Shown: positions 23,101 through 36,119 of the stretch, one piece after another
How the letters are laid out: each line of letters starts with the position of its first letter
Numbering within the stretch: position 1 is the stretch's first letter
Source of the DNA: Neofusicoccum parvum
Lineage: Eukaryota > Ascomycota > Dothideomycetes > Botryosphaeriales > Botryosphaeriaceae
Reading direction: 5' to 3'
Assembly (NCBI GenBank): GCA_020912385.1
Contig: CP087218.1
Span: forward strand, 1,674,001-1,738,000
DNA: 64,000 nucleotides
Translations under genes and position numbers: made by a program
The notes under the pieces: model-generated
Told to the model about the DNA's origin: nothing
The model's input: only the letters and a program-made list of their open reading frames with translations
Databases searched by the model: none

Positions 23101-23231
23101 TTCCCGTCCTCTTCCACGCTGGCCTTGACGTCCGCATCTCCGTCCCGGGCAGGGGTGTCGGGCTCGAGCTTCATGTCGCGTACCTCGGGCTCCAGACGGG
23201 CAGCCTGCCTGTCGGAGTCGCTGTCCGACAT
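20170..23231 (-). CDS. set2: Histone H3-K36 methyltransferase Set2
   Basis: SET-domain methyltransferase that marks histone H3 Lys36 on transcribed chromatin by riding on phosphorylated RNA polymerase II. Exons on the minus strand are 22745-23231, 21099-22690, 20968-21048 and 20170-20919, giving 969 residues. The N-terminus is acidic and disordered. An AWS cysteine cluster (from about residue 165, including [10 protein letters not shown]) leads into SET (GYGLRA near 219, [11 protein letters not shown] near 284, [12 protein letters not shown]) and a post-[14 protein letters not shown] motif ([16 protein letters not shown]...W) lies near residue 600. The SRI domain that binds the polymerase CTD is spread across the small third exon (from about residue 693, [12 protein letters not shown]). 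The tail is highly charged, with a proline run. All Set2 domains are present and in order. Start at the ATG at 23231. Confidence 0.95.
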
Positions 23232-26200
23232 GGCGTGCGTAGCCGAAGGGGGGAGGGCGAAAGGGGTGAGCCGGCAGGCAGAGGGAGGTTGCGGCGTGGG
23301 AGGAAGGGAAGAAAACCGCGCTCCAAGCCCGTCGAGCACTAAGCGATTCCGTGTCTACTCAGGTCCCAAACCCGCAGCAGCATGGCCTCCCGCCACTTCT
23401 CCGCACCTGCGCAAGCGCTCCGGGATGTGTCCGCGTTCAGGGCGCTGGGAACGGTGGCCAGGAGCCGGGGGTGGAGCGGCCGCGGCGCGCGTTGGCAGTT
23501 CGGCCGGCTCGGTCTGCGGGCGGCGAGGGAGGGAGCGGACGGCGGTGCGGCGGCGAGAACGGTGTCGCGAGAGACGGAATTGGCACGGCGAGTGAGGGCG
23601 CGGGCGCAGGGCGTGCGGTGGAGGAGAGAGCGTGGGAGGAAGATGGTAGGAGGCGGCGAGTGAAGGAGCGGTGCGGCAGACAGGAAGACCCTTCTTCGTC
23701 GTTACGGCATGCTCAGCGAGTTACGCGTTCGGCGCAGCGTGACCAGGACCCGGATAACTCCCGCAAGACGGACCGTCACCAATGCGGCTGTCGCAAAGCA
23801 GAGGCGTCAGGACTGCAGGCGCGGCCCTCGATGAGGCTCTACAGCCGTAGCTTGAGCAACATCTCGGCATTGCATTCTCCGACGCGGCAGGGGTCTGGAG
23901 TGAGGCCTGTACGCCGTAGGGCTCGAGAAGTAAAACAAATAACCTGATTGGCATGCGAGAAAAATCATGGGCATCTTTTCCTGAGGCGCCGGCAAACTCT
24001 AGGTGCCAGGCCATGGCTCTGGTTCCCAGCAGGCGGCGGGCAGCGGCCGTGAGGGGATCGGAGACCGGCATGCGGAGGATGCTGCTCGCTTCCTTGCCTG
24101 TCTCGAGACCACCCCATCGCTACTGGCTGCCGTCCCGCCTATACACGGCCTCACCTCCGGCAACGACTTTCTGCCGCCGTCGGGACAGGTGCTGCATGCT
24201 CGCCGCCAAACTCAATCACTCCTCGCGCAATCTATCGGCGCGGCGTGTCATGACAGGGACGGGTCACGCGGCCTGGCAGGATCGAGCCCGCTGTTGTCGT
24301 GCAGCAGCCTTCAGGCCACTCGAGACGTCGCTTAGCTGTTGTTACCTCAGGCCTCCGGCCATTCCAGCGTCTCCACAGCCCGGGAGTAGTAGCCCGGGCT
24401 ATTCGTCATCATATCGACCTGCTGCAGCTCCTGGGAGTCCCTCGTCCCTGATCTGCAGAATGCCGAACCCGTCTTGAGCCGCTGCCAGGTACGGGTGGGA
24501 CCAGCCCAAGCAATCTTTATGTAATGCCTGCATGCACCGCTGCCTTAGCGATTGGAGCAGGACACGGCGACTCAGGCCCAAAGTAACCCGTCCGCAACGG
24601 AGTGCCTCCGCATCCGCTAAAAAGTCCAACAGATTGTTCTCTGTACCGCTTCTTTAGCCCAAACTCAGAACGTGGCGATGCAGGCGTGCCCGTCCACATG
24701 GGGTTAGGAGATCCCGGTAGCCAGTTCTTGCATGATGCACTTTTCTGCTAATTCGTCGAACGAATGAACAGCGACCAGCCTCTTATGGCACCAACTGCGG
24801 AGTTTGGCCGCTGAATGGCCTGCCCTCTGCCGTTTCAGACGCTGGGTGTGGCAGCGCCTGTCGTGCCATGTGAAAAACCGACCAGAATTACCTCATCGGG
24901 AAAAGGACGGCCACGGCGGACATTTAGATAGCGCTGGTCTGTGCCGCTCTTCTGCCGTATTTCCAGAAGCCGAGATCAAACCTGGTTCATGGATGGAAAG
25001 GTGTCTCTGCATGAGCGGCCGGCGGGAGATCTCTGACGCTGTGGTCCAATCGTTCAGCATCCGCCAACACCGGTGGCTCAGACGAACCGCGCGCGCCGTG
25101 CTTGCCCTACAGCAGGGCGAGACTGCACTCCGCGTGACGGCGTCCCCAGCTAGCTCCTCTGCGACGACTTCCACGCCTGGGCTTGCGTCAGGGAGCGCGC
25201 TCGCCGCGGCAGACCAACGGCCATGCGTGGCGGGTGTCTTGTATCAAAGCGGCTGATGTGCCGCTGCGGCCAGGGAGATCTTTCCCTCGCAGCGGTGATC
25301 TCAAACAGCGCTCAGGCGGGCCTGGCATGACCGCAGTGCCCCGACGCGCGATGGGCGTCCGGGGGGAGCGATCCGGAGGCAGATCGCCAAATGGGTGGGC
25401 GCAAGCAGCGTCCGCGGAGCGGTGGTGGAGGGCTCGCGGCGCACGAGATGCTGCAAGGTACACGGGCGGCTCCCCAGGCTGTATGGTGCTACGTGGCTCC
25501 GCAGGCTCGGCAATTGCAATTGGGCGTGGTGAAGGGGATGGGGAGCCGGCAGGGCGGGCGGCGTGTATAAAGGCGAGCGCGCGGGCTGCTCTTGCGCGGT
25601 CGAGAGAACACTGGACCCCCTAAGATTGCGGCATCCGTCAAACGCTCCGACGACGAAAATAGCCACCCTCCCCCCCGCGGCCTGGGGCGACGCCGCTTCG
25701 GGCAGGCGAACGGCGCGCGCGGGCGGGATGCTGACGTTGGAGGCAGCAGCACCTGGGCGGGCACGGCGCGGAGGCTGGACTAGCGGGCTCGAAGTGCCCT
25801 AGTGTTGCAGAGAGGAGTCGTGAGACGCTCGCGCCAGGGGCTTGAAACTCGATAGCGACGAGCTTAAAAAAGTTTCAGTGTTTCGCGCTGTGCAGGCCGG
25901 CGGCCGATTGGACGGCGCTTGAGCCGCTCGCTCTCTGCTCTCAGCGTCTGCCCACGCCTGCGCCGCTCCTGCGTCGTCGCGCATTGCCAGAAGAGGCACC
26001 GGCTGCTCGTCGTACGCCGGCGCACCGGGCAGCAGGCGGCGAGCACAGCCTGTCTCTGCAGCAGCCGGCGGGCTCCTGGGCGCGCGCGAGGTGGTGTTGA
26101 CGAGCAGCTAATTATGCACGTCACGAAGCTGCAAGCCAGCTCCATCCATGTCTGTTTTTCCTCTGCCTGTTCTCCCAACTCTCTTCTCGTCCTTTCTCGC

Positions 26201-26520
26201 AGCAAAGCTCCCGGTTCCTTCATATGCCGCTCTGTGCTCGGTCGAGGCCGCCGCATGCAGACATGTAGCATACTCCTTTTTTGTACATCTCCACGACCAG
26301 TCTACCGCACGCTCGTTTCTTCATCCGTTTCACTCACCCTCGTTTGGTCCCGTTGCTTCGAGTCCCGCCCGCGCTGCCGCCGTATCGCGCGCGCGTCTGC
26401 ATCCTGCTTGACGGCCTTGTGATCGCCTTTTACTCATTTAGTCCTGCTGCATCGACCCCCCGTGTATGGACGCGAGACTTTCTTTCCCTACGCCCTCCGT
26501 ACCACTCCGAATTCCTCGCC
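23232..26520. other. Long GC-rich gene-free stretch, divergent promoters
   Basis: About 3.3 kb between the divergent set2 and AT-hook gene starts. The ORFs are GC-driven, overlapping and lack recognisable domains. The last 500 bp before 26521 are C/T rich and look like a long 5' leader. No RNA gene or repeat was recognised. Confidence 0.5.
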
Positions 26521-27838
26521 ATGGAGCCCTCGAGGGATATCCCTTGGGCTGAGCACGAGAAGGTGTGTGCAGAGCCGCCCGCGCTCCCCCCCAATTGCCC
26601 CCCCAGGCTGATCAGGCGCGCCCCCCAGGTCTACCTTCTGGCCGAGATAATGAAGGCCGCGCCCGTGTCGTCGGAAACGCTCTTCCACTTTATCAGGAAT
26701 GCCGGCATCCAGCCAAAGTGGTCGGAGATCGCGCTCCCACAAGGTACCTAGCAACATCGCGAACCCTGCGCCAATCGCGCCCACCGACCACCGCCGCCGC
26801 CGAGCGAGCGCAGGCGCGCCTCCCCGAGCCAGAGTCACCGTGTTGTTAACGCGTCAATTCGCTCTAGGACGCTCTCTCCGCCAATCCCAGATAGCATTCC
26901 AGGACCTTATCGCGCAATTCTCCGCTCCAGATCCCCGCGGCGCCGCCGCCGCGAGCGCGGGGCCCGTCCAGTACCACCTCGCGCACCAACCGCCAGTCCA
27001 GCATCAGCAGCACCAGCAGCTCTACAGCCAGCCTCCCGTTGAGATTCCGCGCAAGCGCCCGCTCGCCCCCGATGTGTCGACGCCGACGGGCCGCCTGCTG
27101 CAGCCCCGCCCGCCGAACACCTACCCGGCAGACGCTGCCGCCGCCTCCATGCTCCAGGGCGCCGCAGGGCCGACGTACATAATGTCGCCGACGATGGGCG
27201 CGGAAGGGACGAGCAAGAAGCGCCGTGGCCGTCCCACGAAAGCAGAAGCCCAGGCCCGCGCCGCTGAGGCCGCCGCCCGAGGAGAACCGTACCCGCCGCC
27301 CAAGACAGGGAAACGCGCGTCCATGGCATCCGCGCTCAGCAGCAGCAGCGGGGGAGCGGATGCCCCGGGCACCGGTGGCTCTACGGGCGCTGGAACGAGG
27401 AGCCCTGGCACGCCTGGCCCTGTGGGCGGCGCCGTTGGTGGCTCTGGCGCAACCGCCAGGTCCGAACGCGAGCAGATGTCCGTGAGCATGATGATGGCGA
27501 CACCGGCAGGTGAGCGAAGCCTACGTGAAACTGGTAGCGTCGAGGCGAACGAACGAAAGAAACGAGTGAGGCAGTCAAGCCTCGATGTGCCCGTGTCGCC
27601 CTCGGCCAAGGACGAGGTGAGCGAGAGCGCCGGAGGCGCCGTGTCATCCCCAACCAAAGCTGGAGCGCAGGCGCCTGAGGGTCGGCGCGACACTCTACTG
27701 ACCCAGGGATCTCCTACCGCGGTGTCGATGACCTCGTCGCCAGGCGAAGAGCGAGAAAGAGAGACACCGCGCGAAGCGAGCGAGGAGTACAGGCGCCGTG
27801 CGACGCCACACTCGTTTAAAGACACCGTGGGCATTTGA
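26521..27838 (+). CDS. AT-hook DNA-binding protein
   Basis: Fungal nuclear protein of unknown exact function. Exons are 26521-26743 and 26868-27838 (phase 1, intron 26744-26867), giving 397 residues. The N-terminal 100 residues are conserved-looking and helical (LLAEIMKAAPVSSETLFHFIRNAGIQPKW, broken here by the splice). The middle is Pro/Gln/His rich. A single AT-hook core (KKRRGRPTK) is followed by an Ala-rich helix. The C-terminal half is Ser/Gly/Thr/Glu-rich disorder. The AT-hook indicates binding in the minor groove of AT-rich DNA, so a chromatin or transcription role is inferred. It is transcribed away from set2. Confidence 0.82.
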
Positions 27839-29269
27839 CGATCATCAGCAGCAGCGACACCAACCAGCAAAGGCGCAGCACAACAGCACAAAACAGGACC
27901 CGAACCAACACCGCACACCTACCTTCGTTTCCACTGGAATTACATCCACGCTCTCGCTACAACCCCATACACCACAAGTCTCACGTCAACCCAATAAGAA
28001 ACGAGCACCAAGAAGAAGACGACTCTCCTATGGGCGGCAAACTCTTCTCGAAGAAGCAAACAAAGTAAGCATGTAACGCAATCACGCAGGACGACAAAAC
28101 ACAAAAATCCATCAGAACGCTGTGACGTCGACAAAAAAGAAGACATCAGCATCATACGGTTACGAAGTAACGCGGAGGATATCTGGCTTCGCATATCTTC
28201 CCTTTTCCGTTCATCTCTTGAAAAGCGCGCGTTTCCAATTCTTTGCAATCTGGTGTTTTAGGAGCTTTCCCACCATCATGCGTTTCTTCCAAAGTCCGAG
28301 TTGTTTCCTTTCACGTGTTTCCTTCGGGAATCCCATCCACCCGTCAAGTTTTCTGTCAATTTCTTTCCGTCAAACGTCTTTTACTGCTTGTTTTTGCCAA
28401 CGTTTCGCGGACACTACGAGCCAAAGATTCACGACTCTCCTTGGGGATAAACCACTCATCACTACATCAGGGGCATACATCATGTATAGCGTATCTACTC
28501 TCCTACCTCGTCACTCCTTCGGTCTTCTCCGAGAGGAAACGGAAGGACATATAATATGTAATTCATAGTCCATCCTTACGACATTTGTTATTTCAGGAGT
28601 ATCACTTAACGGCTCTCCTTTTACTTCTTCTGGTTTACCAAAATTTCTTTCTCTGTCTTCTCGTATCGAAGCTGAGGTCTTGAAACAATTTCTTCATATC
28701 TTTTTCGATACACGGCTGCGAAATAAAAGGCCTCCTTGACGATTTCGCTTGGGGTTTTCTTCTTATTTTGTTATTCCCTTCTCTCGGACAATTTGCCCTT
28801 GAGTCTGTGTACGAATACCTGGATCTCTAATTTGTCCATTTTGCTCGAATATCCTTTTCTGTTTTTCGTCGATTCTCTTTCCTAATTGAACGGCCGCCGA
28901 ATCATACATACACAGCTGTAGATTATAACGTCTAGGCGCGAGCTTAATGGGGAACGGCATGATTGGCCGAGGATGCTGAGAAGCTTAACAAAGGTTGTAG
29001 TACGTGGCTCGATGCAGTTAAGCCTGCCTTCCGCATCAGCGGTCTTGTTGTCATTACGCATTAAGCTACGTCTGAGGTTTTTTTATGGAAAGCTTTCTAA
29101 ACTTCATCACTGATCTCAGTGCTGCCAGCCGAAAACAGACAACTCCCCCTACTAACTCCGGCTCCGTTTTTAGCAAATCCCGAACTTTCTATTTATAGCC
29201 CAAACACCGATGCCGCAAGTCCGTCATAGATTGAAGAGCAGGATGCAGAATTGAAACCGCATTGCGCGG
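27839..29269. other. Gene-free stretch between the AT-hook and rce1 genes
   Basis: About 1.4 kb between convergent 3' ends, T-rich and pyrimidine-rich on the plus strand from about 28190. It includes 3' UTRs. No supported ORF, tRNA or repeat. Confidence 0.5.
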
Positions 29270-30689
29270 CTACGCTGCGAACCCAGCCAGCGCGTTCTCG
29301 CTCTCCGTCAATGGCCACAGCAACCACCAAAACCCGAGCGCTCCGCCAACAAGCAGAGTATAGTATGCGACCGTCCATCCAATGTTGTCCCCGTGGGCAG
29401 CCGGCACGGCCTTGCCATCAGCCCTCTTCCCCTCGCCGTTCACGCCCGCAGGTCCAATCGGCACAGCCTCGGGGGTGGCACCGCTCGCAGGCGGCCCGAC
29501 CCTGCCCCAAAACCGGGGCAGGCCCATCCAATTGCAGAATGCGTGTGCGATGATGACGGCGGGCAGCGACGCGGTGCGCACAAAGACGAAGGAGGCGAAG
29601 AAGCCGAACAGCGACGTATACGTGAACTGGAAGAGAGAGCGCGCCACGCCGGCGATGACGGGCGTGTGCGGGTGCGTGATGCGGAACTCGTAGAAGTGGT
29701 GCACGTGGGCGATGCCGAAGTACAGCGGCGTGACGAAGACGGCAGTCGTCGGCGAGACGTGCGCCGACAGGTGCAGCGGGATCATGAGTGAGCGCCAGAT
29801 CAGCTCTTCGGTCGTGGGGCCCTGCATGAAAATGTCCCGAATTAGTGGTCTGGTTGGTCCACGGGCTGTTTTGGGGAACGGCTGTGACGAATGCTGATGG
29901 TGTAGTGTAGCCGGATTTGGAATTGACTTTTGCTTCTTCTTTTATTTGAACGGCAGGGTTTTGTAGCGGAAACACTCACGACGACGAAATTACGCCAACC
30001 AATCCAACTGCTTAGAGTCTCGTTGACGTGCCTCCCCACAATCCAATCCCGCCAGTCTCCGTCCACAATGCCATTCTCGAACAGTGGTCCGGCAAACAGA
30101 ACACACAGCAGCAGTAGCGTCTTGAAGATGTCGGGGATCGAGATTGGCCAACAGCCAAGGTGGTGTAGGGCGTCCAGGAAACTATCGTGGGCGGACTGAG
30201 CGAGGATGTAGAGGGTAATCATGGTGCAGAGAACGCATGACGTGGTGACTGCACGTATACGCGCGCGGATGACCGAGGGCGCATCTCGGTGGAGGGTCTG
30301 CGACGGACGAGTGGTTTTGGAGAGGTAGAAGGGCACGACGTAGATTACAGTGAAGAGTACCTGTCGGCGGTCATCAGAAGAAGCTCAGTGCTCGGCGGGA
30401 CGGCGCATGGCGAATGGCTGGCTGCTCGGCGCTTCGCCGCCGGACGAGGCAATGCGGAACGGGCGGTGTAGGGAACTCACCGAGAGCAGAGCAGCAGAGG
30501 CCGGGGTGATGGCAGGGCCGGTGGCTACTGATGAAACGGATGCAGGTTAGCAGCGCCATGCGTCTGCGCAGGGCGGCGGCTGCTGAAGAACAGGTGGAGG
30601 GCTAGAGGAAGTGGGCCGGCCAATGCTGTCGACGCACCTGGCTCGCCGCGACTGACGCGCAGGCGCTGGAGAAACTGGAGGGGCGCCAT
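29270..30689 (-). CDS. rce1: CAAX prenyl protease 2 (Rce1)
   Basis: Endoplasmic-reticulum membrane protease that removes the last three residues of prenylated CAAX proteins such as Ras. Exons on the minus strand are 30638-30689, 30481-30527, 29980-30360 and 29270-29821, in phase, giving 343 residues. The first exon encodes only 17 codons from the ATG at 30689. Several hydrophobic helices are visible (VLFTVIYVVPFYL, FKTLLLLCVLFAG and C-terminal ones). The CPBP/Rce1 glutamate motif is GPTTEELIWRS. The catalytic His segments are GIAHVHHFYE and IIAHAFCNWMG. Length matches fungal Rce1. All required motifs are intact. Confidence 0.93.
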
Positions 30690-31772
30690 GGAGGAGGACA
30701 GCCGCGGGGTTGTGGTCTGCGCTACGCCGTTCGGAGAGCAGTGCAGGCGGAGGGTGGCAGCAGAAGAGCGCTGGCTGGGTCAGGCCGCTCTTTGTGCCGC
30801 CGCGTTCGTCGTCATTGTCGTGGTGGGCGGCTGGCCCTTGCAGCGAATCCACAATCGCGCGATTGCCGGAGCGAGGCGCGCCGGCCGGTGCGGTGCGAGC
30901 GAGGCAAGGGACAGGCACAGGAGCTTGGACGCCGCGTGCTCGCCCGCTAGCTCCAGCTCCAGGAGCGTGTCGGCCAGCAGATCGTCGACGACTGCTCCTG
31001 CGTCTAAACCGACATCCTCGCACGGCACCGTCTGCCGCGCTGCGGTGGGCGCCCGCCGTGCGAGCCGTTGCGGGCCAATTTCTCCGCCGGCAGGCAGCGC
31101 CAATGGCCGGGCCGTCCTCTTCCAAGTATCGATAACAGAGCGCGTCTCCGTCCAATCTCGCCAACGCAGGCCAGCGCCTCCTGGGCCACCACGCGTCCGG
31201 GGCGCGCAGGCGCGTTTCGCTCTCGCCCGCCCAGCAGGTGACGATCTCCTCTCGCCCTCCTCGCACCGGCCATTGACCTCTACTTCAACGTCGAGCAGCC
31301 CGCCCAGCAGCGCGCCCGCAATCTCACCGCACCGGAGCCCGTCCTGCGCGCCGCCCCGAGTCCTGCGCGCCACCCCAGCCCCGAGCTCTCGCGGCCTGCT
31401 CCAGCGTCCGTGCCCCCTAGCGCGCCGTGTGTGCAGCCTGCAGGCCTGCCTGTCCCGTCGCAGCGCGCGCCGGCGCTGTTGCTGAGGCCTCCTGAATATT
31501 TACAGCCAGACACTGCCCGCCAGCCCCAAACTTCCAAAACCTCAGACGTCGTTTCGCTCCCTCGTGCGGCCCCCAGCGCCAACACCGCCAATTCTCTCCT
31601 TCTGCAATGCTTTTCTAACTACAAGTCGCTCACTGCACATATTGCTATTCTTGCATACTACTTTTCTTTTCAGCCGCCCCGGATCCCGCTAATTTAATGT
31701 CTCTTCGACCCGGATCTGCGCGTGTTTCCTCAGCATCTGTCCCTGCCCGCAAGCCCTCGGTAGGGAAGAGAC
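30690..31772. other. Divergent promoter and long 5' leader region
   Basis: About 1.1 kb between the divergent rce1 and serine-rich protein starts. The right half is pyrimidine rich and probably a long 5' UTR. Overlapping GC-driven ORFs show no domain. Confidence 0.45.
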
Positions 31773-34413
31773 ATGTCGTCCCCGCCTAGCTCCGACACCC
31801 ACACATCGTCGCCGCCGTCATCTCCACGCGCTACGCGTCCCACCTCTCCCAGGTCTCCCCCTCGCCGCGCTCTGCACGAGCAGCGTCCCTCGGATACAAA
31901 CTCTGCCGCCGGTGGTCCCACGATCCGGATTGTCGAGGATCCAGGCTCTCCCATCTACGGAAAGTCCCCTTACCCGTCCGAGCCGTCGCAAATCCTATCG
32001 CCCTCGTACCCACAGGGATCGCGTCAGGATGGCCTGGCCTCGCCGGTTTCAGATTCGGGACACCCAGCCAATGCTGGAGCAGACCCGCGACCACTCTCGT
32101 TCGTGCAGCGAATGGCGGCCCGCTACGAGACCATGGGCACCAAGCCGCTGCAACCACAGCCACCTCAGTCTTCCGCGTCCGCATCTTATCGAGCGTCGAC
32201 GTCAACCACCACCTCTGATGCGGAGACGCTCAACACGCTCGCTGCTCCTTTCACTCCCACCGACAACCGCTTCTCGCAAGGAACCACCCCGCCAACGTCG
32301 CCGCTGCCGTCGTTCGCCGATCGCAAGCATGACAGTATCGGGAGCCTAGGCTTACTTCAGGAAGAAAAGCCCCCGGTCGCGCCCACTGTTCGCGCTGTAA
32401 TACCGTCGTCATCCACAACCGCTTCTACTTTTAGGCCGTCTCATGACACGTCAAGGCAGTCGCACGACTATTCGCAAGATCTGACTGAGACTTCATACAA
32501 CGAATCCAACACTTCCACGCCTACGCTTACCTACCATAATAAGGATCGCCGTGGTTCGCTCAGCTCATTTTCTTCGCGAGAAGCCGCCGCCGATAGGCCC
32601 CCCACCCGCGGTAAAGATTCTGAGAGTCACCGCAGCTCTTGGGCCAGCGCTGCTGGGGCCGCGTCTGACGAGAGACCGCCAACCCGCGGGAGTAATATAA
32701 TTGTGCACGACAATTCCGACGACGAGCCAGAACGGCCTCCGACTAGGGGCTCTAGAAGTCTGCGCAGCTTTTCCAGCACTCACACTGTAAACAGGAGACC
32801 ATCAAGAGCAAACCTCCGGGAAGCATCGGAACAATCTTTTAGCAGCGAAGCACCCAGCAGCGGCCGTCCACGGTCAGCATCAAGCCCCCTCAGCACCGCA
32901 CATGGTCCTCACGGTATCGAGCTCGAGGACGGCTCTACATTGCATTATCCCAATCGGCCTCCGTCCGCAGGCGGGGAATGGTCCGATTCGCGCATGCTTC
33001 CGCCTCCGCCCCCGCGTATGCCAGAGCCCGACTCGCCAAGACGGTACAAATGGAGCCCGCCGCTCTCGACCATCGAGTCGGTTTCGGAGCCGCGCACCGG
33101 TTCGGTGGCCAGCACATTAGCCCTCAGCGGAATCAGCCGCGCAAACAGAAGGCAGACACTGGGTAGTTTGGGGTCGTCCGATCCTTGGAATTCGTCCGAT
33201 TACCGTTCGTCTGAGAGCAGGCCGGATGTCCCGTCAACCCCAAGCGAGTTCTCGGTTATGCCCCGCCCGCTGTTCTCTGGCAATAGAGGTGGAAATAGTC
33301 GGGGAGAAAGCCGCCATTCAGAAGAGGGAAATGACACAGTGGGAGAGCTGCAGCCTCAGCCTCTGCGCCTTCAGCGCTCAGGCCTGTTTCGGAGAGGGTC
33401 AAATTCGAACCTGTCCAACGACGGGCGGCCAGACACCGCAGCGTCGGATCGCAGCTCTTACACCAGCATTTTCGTCAACACTATCCCTCAATGGGCGAGG
33501 TAAGTGTCGCACCTCAGCGCGCCAAATTTAGAAGTGGCTTCAGTGGTGAATGAAACTAACGATCACCAGGCTATACTACCGTCGCAGTGAACGCGTGTCC
33601 TTGGCCACCGACGATTCTTCTTCTCCAAGCAACAGCCCTCTACCCAGCCGCACCGCAACTATGCAATCCGGCACCAGCCGCTCACCTACCGAAGCCAATT
33701 TCCCAATTCACCCAATTTGGTCACCACGACGTCGGCCACATCATCGCGGAGGTTCTGGTTCACCGTCCGCTCGGCAGTCACTGGAGCCGAACGTGATGCC
33801 GTACGACTCCCAGGATTCCATTACACCTGCTCCCCCACCGAGGTCCGCGCACCGCAGCGGCCGAACACGTACCGGCACGGCTGGAACCAGGAGCATGCCT
33901 CCAACTGCGGGCGGAAGAGAATCTTTCACCCCGCGACTACGGCGCGACAGGAAGAGCGTGACGCTAAGCGTTTGGACTGTGCCGAGCATTGACGAAGCGC
34001 TTGGCACGCCCGCAAACAAGTACATTCTTCTTTTCACTCTTGGCTTCGTCATGCCGCTGTGCTGGATCATTGCGGCGTTCCTCCCCCTCCCACCGCGGCC
34101 GAACGATGAGCTCGAGCGTCTCGGCGGTGAGATGAAGGAGAAGAGCCAGGGCAAAGGCAAGGAACGTGCTTGGCCCGGAGCAGAGCAACAGCAGGGAGCA
34201 CCAGGTGGAGTCGCGATGGGAAATGAGACTAATATCGAAGCGGGGCTGGGCCTGGATTTAAGAAACACGACGCAGGAGCACCAAAGGGACTGGGCGCTGG
34301 AGGAGAGAAGATGGCTGAAGGCCAGGTGGTGGAGAAGAGCTAATCGGGGAATGTCGCTCGCCGGAATACTTGTCATCGCGGCGGTCGTCGCCGTCGCCGT
34401 ACTGGAGACATAA
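31773..34413 (+). CDS. Serine-rich protein with C-terminal membrane segments
   Basis: Fungus-specific protein usually annotated only as serine-rich. Its function is unknown. Exons are 31773-33499 and 33570-34413 (phase 2, 70-bp intron), giving 856 residues. The first 560 residues are Ser/Pro/Arg-rich disorder with repeated PPTRG units (RPPTRGKD, RPPTRGSN, RPPTRGSR). After the splice comes the conserved LYYRRSERVSLA block. Then a second conserved stretch, SVWTVPSIDEA, precedes a hydrophobic helix (YILLFTLGFVMPLCWIIAAFLPLPP). A charged loop and a final C-terminal helix (SLAGILVIAAVVAVAVLE) follow. It is probably a tail-anchored or two-pass membrane protein with a large cytosolic disordered arm carrying many possible phosphosites. 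Confidence 0.85.
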
Positions 34414-35698
34414 AGAGGCGGTTCACTCTGGGTGGCTTGATCTTTTTGCGGAGAAAAATTCTCTGTCATATCTTCTTGTTCTTTTCTTTCTTGATATCCT
34501 GCCATATCTCTTGTGGCTCTGTTCGAAGATATGTCGTACGACATCTACCTACCTATCTACCTACCGACCTACCTATCTACTATCTACATACCGACCTACA
34601 TACTCCCTTCTTACGTCTTAATGCCGCTACGCTTCATTTCATCTTCTTTTCTATCCTTTTCTCCTTGGCCGAATCTTCCTTTTGTTGACTGCTTCTCCGT
34701 CTCGTCCGTCCTTCTGCGTTTCGCATTGACGAAGTCGATGACAATACGACTCTCGACGGCCTCTCCTAGACGTACACGAGCGCGCTTTTATGTGGTTTGG
34801 TATCTGCTACAAAATTTGGCTGCGGATTTTCTCGTTGCGCATAGCGAGTTGAATGTCTTTTTTGAGCAAAGCGAGGTCTAGACTGGGACTTTGGCTTGGT
34901 AGTTTTGAGCTTCTTCTTTTCATCCCTCATGGCTATTGCCCGGAGGAATGAAGTAATGATATTTTTTAAGCTTTTGGGCAGACTCCTGATCCATGAGTGC
35001 GGCAATTGTTGCCGTGGTTGCGGCAGACAGTGCAGGTGATGATCCATGGCTCTGCTTCAAAGGCGGTGAGTAAAGTGCAGCGCTTATGTCAGGTACACAC
35101 TACAACGCTTCCGTCATCTTTCTTTCTAAGGTGCCATGCTAACAGCTTAAGTAACATTAGATTACGTTAGACACTTGAATTCTTTTATTAAGACATGTAG
35201 GCAGCTAACTGGATGTCACAGTGGTGTACTTCATCTGATTACTCGCACGAGGATATACAACCACAGAGATGGTAGTCGAAGCATTCATCTAGGCGCAAAA
35301 GTTGAATAGCAAATATGTCAAGGCTATCAGTACGAATGTTTCAAGTCTCTAAGCACGGTTGACATCGAAATATCCAAACTACCAGCATCGAAGCCGTCGA
35401 GCGGCCAAAGGGCACTGGAGCAAATCAGAGTGCCTCATGTGATTTAAACTCAGCAAGTACGTTGTTCTTGACCATGTCCGGAACCTCGCGTTTTCGCACC
35501 TTTTCGGCGTCCGATGCTGATGAATCCAAAGTTAGATCCGAGTTCGACGTCATCTTTCGTTCTTCAAATATCAGAAGCAGTCCCGTCTTGATCAGTTCAA
35601 GGACAATAAACATCTAAACTCCGGCTCATTGGCTAGAGAAAAGACTTACTCATCGGGGATCCGCCGTGACGAATCCATTCTTAACCCCAACCTCCGAC
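34414..35698. other. Gene-free stretch with a CTAC/CTAT-rich simple repeat
   Basis: About 1.3 kb. The first part is 3' UTR of the serine-rich gene. It contains an imperfect tetranucleotide repeat of CTAC, CTAT and CGAC units at about 34541-34610. The rest is AT-rich. A 62-codon minus-strand ORF near 35425-35613 has no recognisable features. Confidence 0.55.
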
Positions 35699-36119
35699 AT
35701 GCCTGGCAAAACCTCCGTCCTCATCACGGGCCTCGATCTTGACTCTTGAGTGGAGCACCGCGAACAGAGGTGCAACGTGGGACCCCAACACCATTCGCAC
35801 GACGTTGAAACAGTCTTTCGACACTCTGAGGGCAGTTCCAGGACTGGAAATAGACGTCTTCGAATTCAACCCAGACAGCAAGGACAGCATGAATGCCTTC
35901 GTCGAGAAGGTTCGCGCGGGTCACGGAGGAAGACCATGGGACGGTGCATTGGTGGGGGTTGGTATTCGGGGTGACCAGGACCTGAGCCATGTTTTTGAGC
36001 TGCTCGTCAATTCTGTGAAGGAAGTATCCCCAAGCACGAGGCTGCTGTTTAGCAGCACTGCTACGGATCATTTTGAGGCTATCCAGAGGGATTTTCCATA
36101 TTTGCAGCTAGCTACATAA
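35699..36119 (+). pseudogene. Small fungal protein, apparently frameshifted near the start
   Basis: The ATG at 35699 starts MPGKTSVLITGLD and reaches a stop at about 35747. The main conserved-looking frame, 35739-36119, overlaps it in another frame. That frame contains a WDGALVGVGIRG segment and a LLVNSVKEVSPSTRLLFSSTATDHFEAI end. Together they resemble a small fungal family of about 140-170 residues that begins with a VLITG strand and has a middle (C/G)V.IG.GVRG strand. I know no function for it. A one-base indel around 35740-35746 would separate the two halves. A missed start codon for the second frame is an alternative. Confidence 0.45.
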
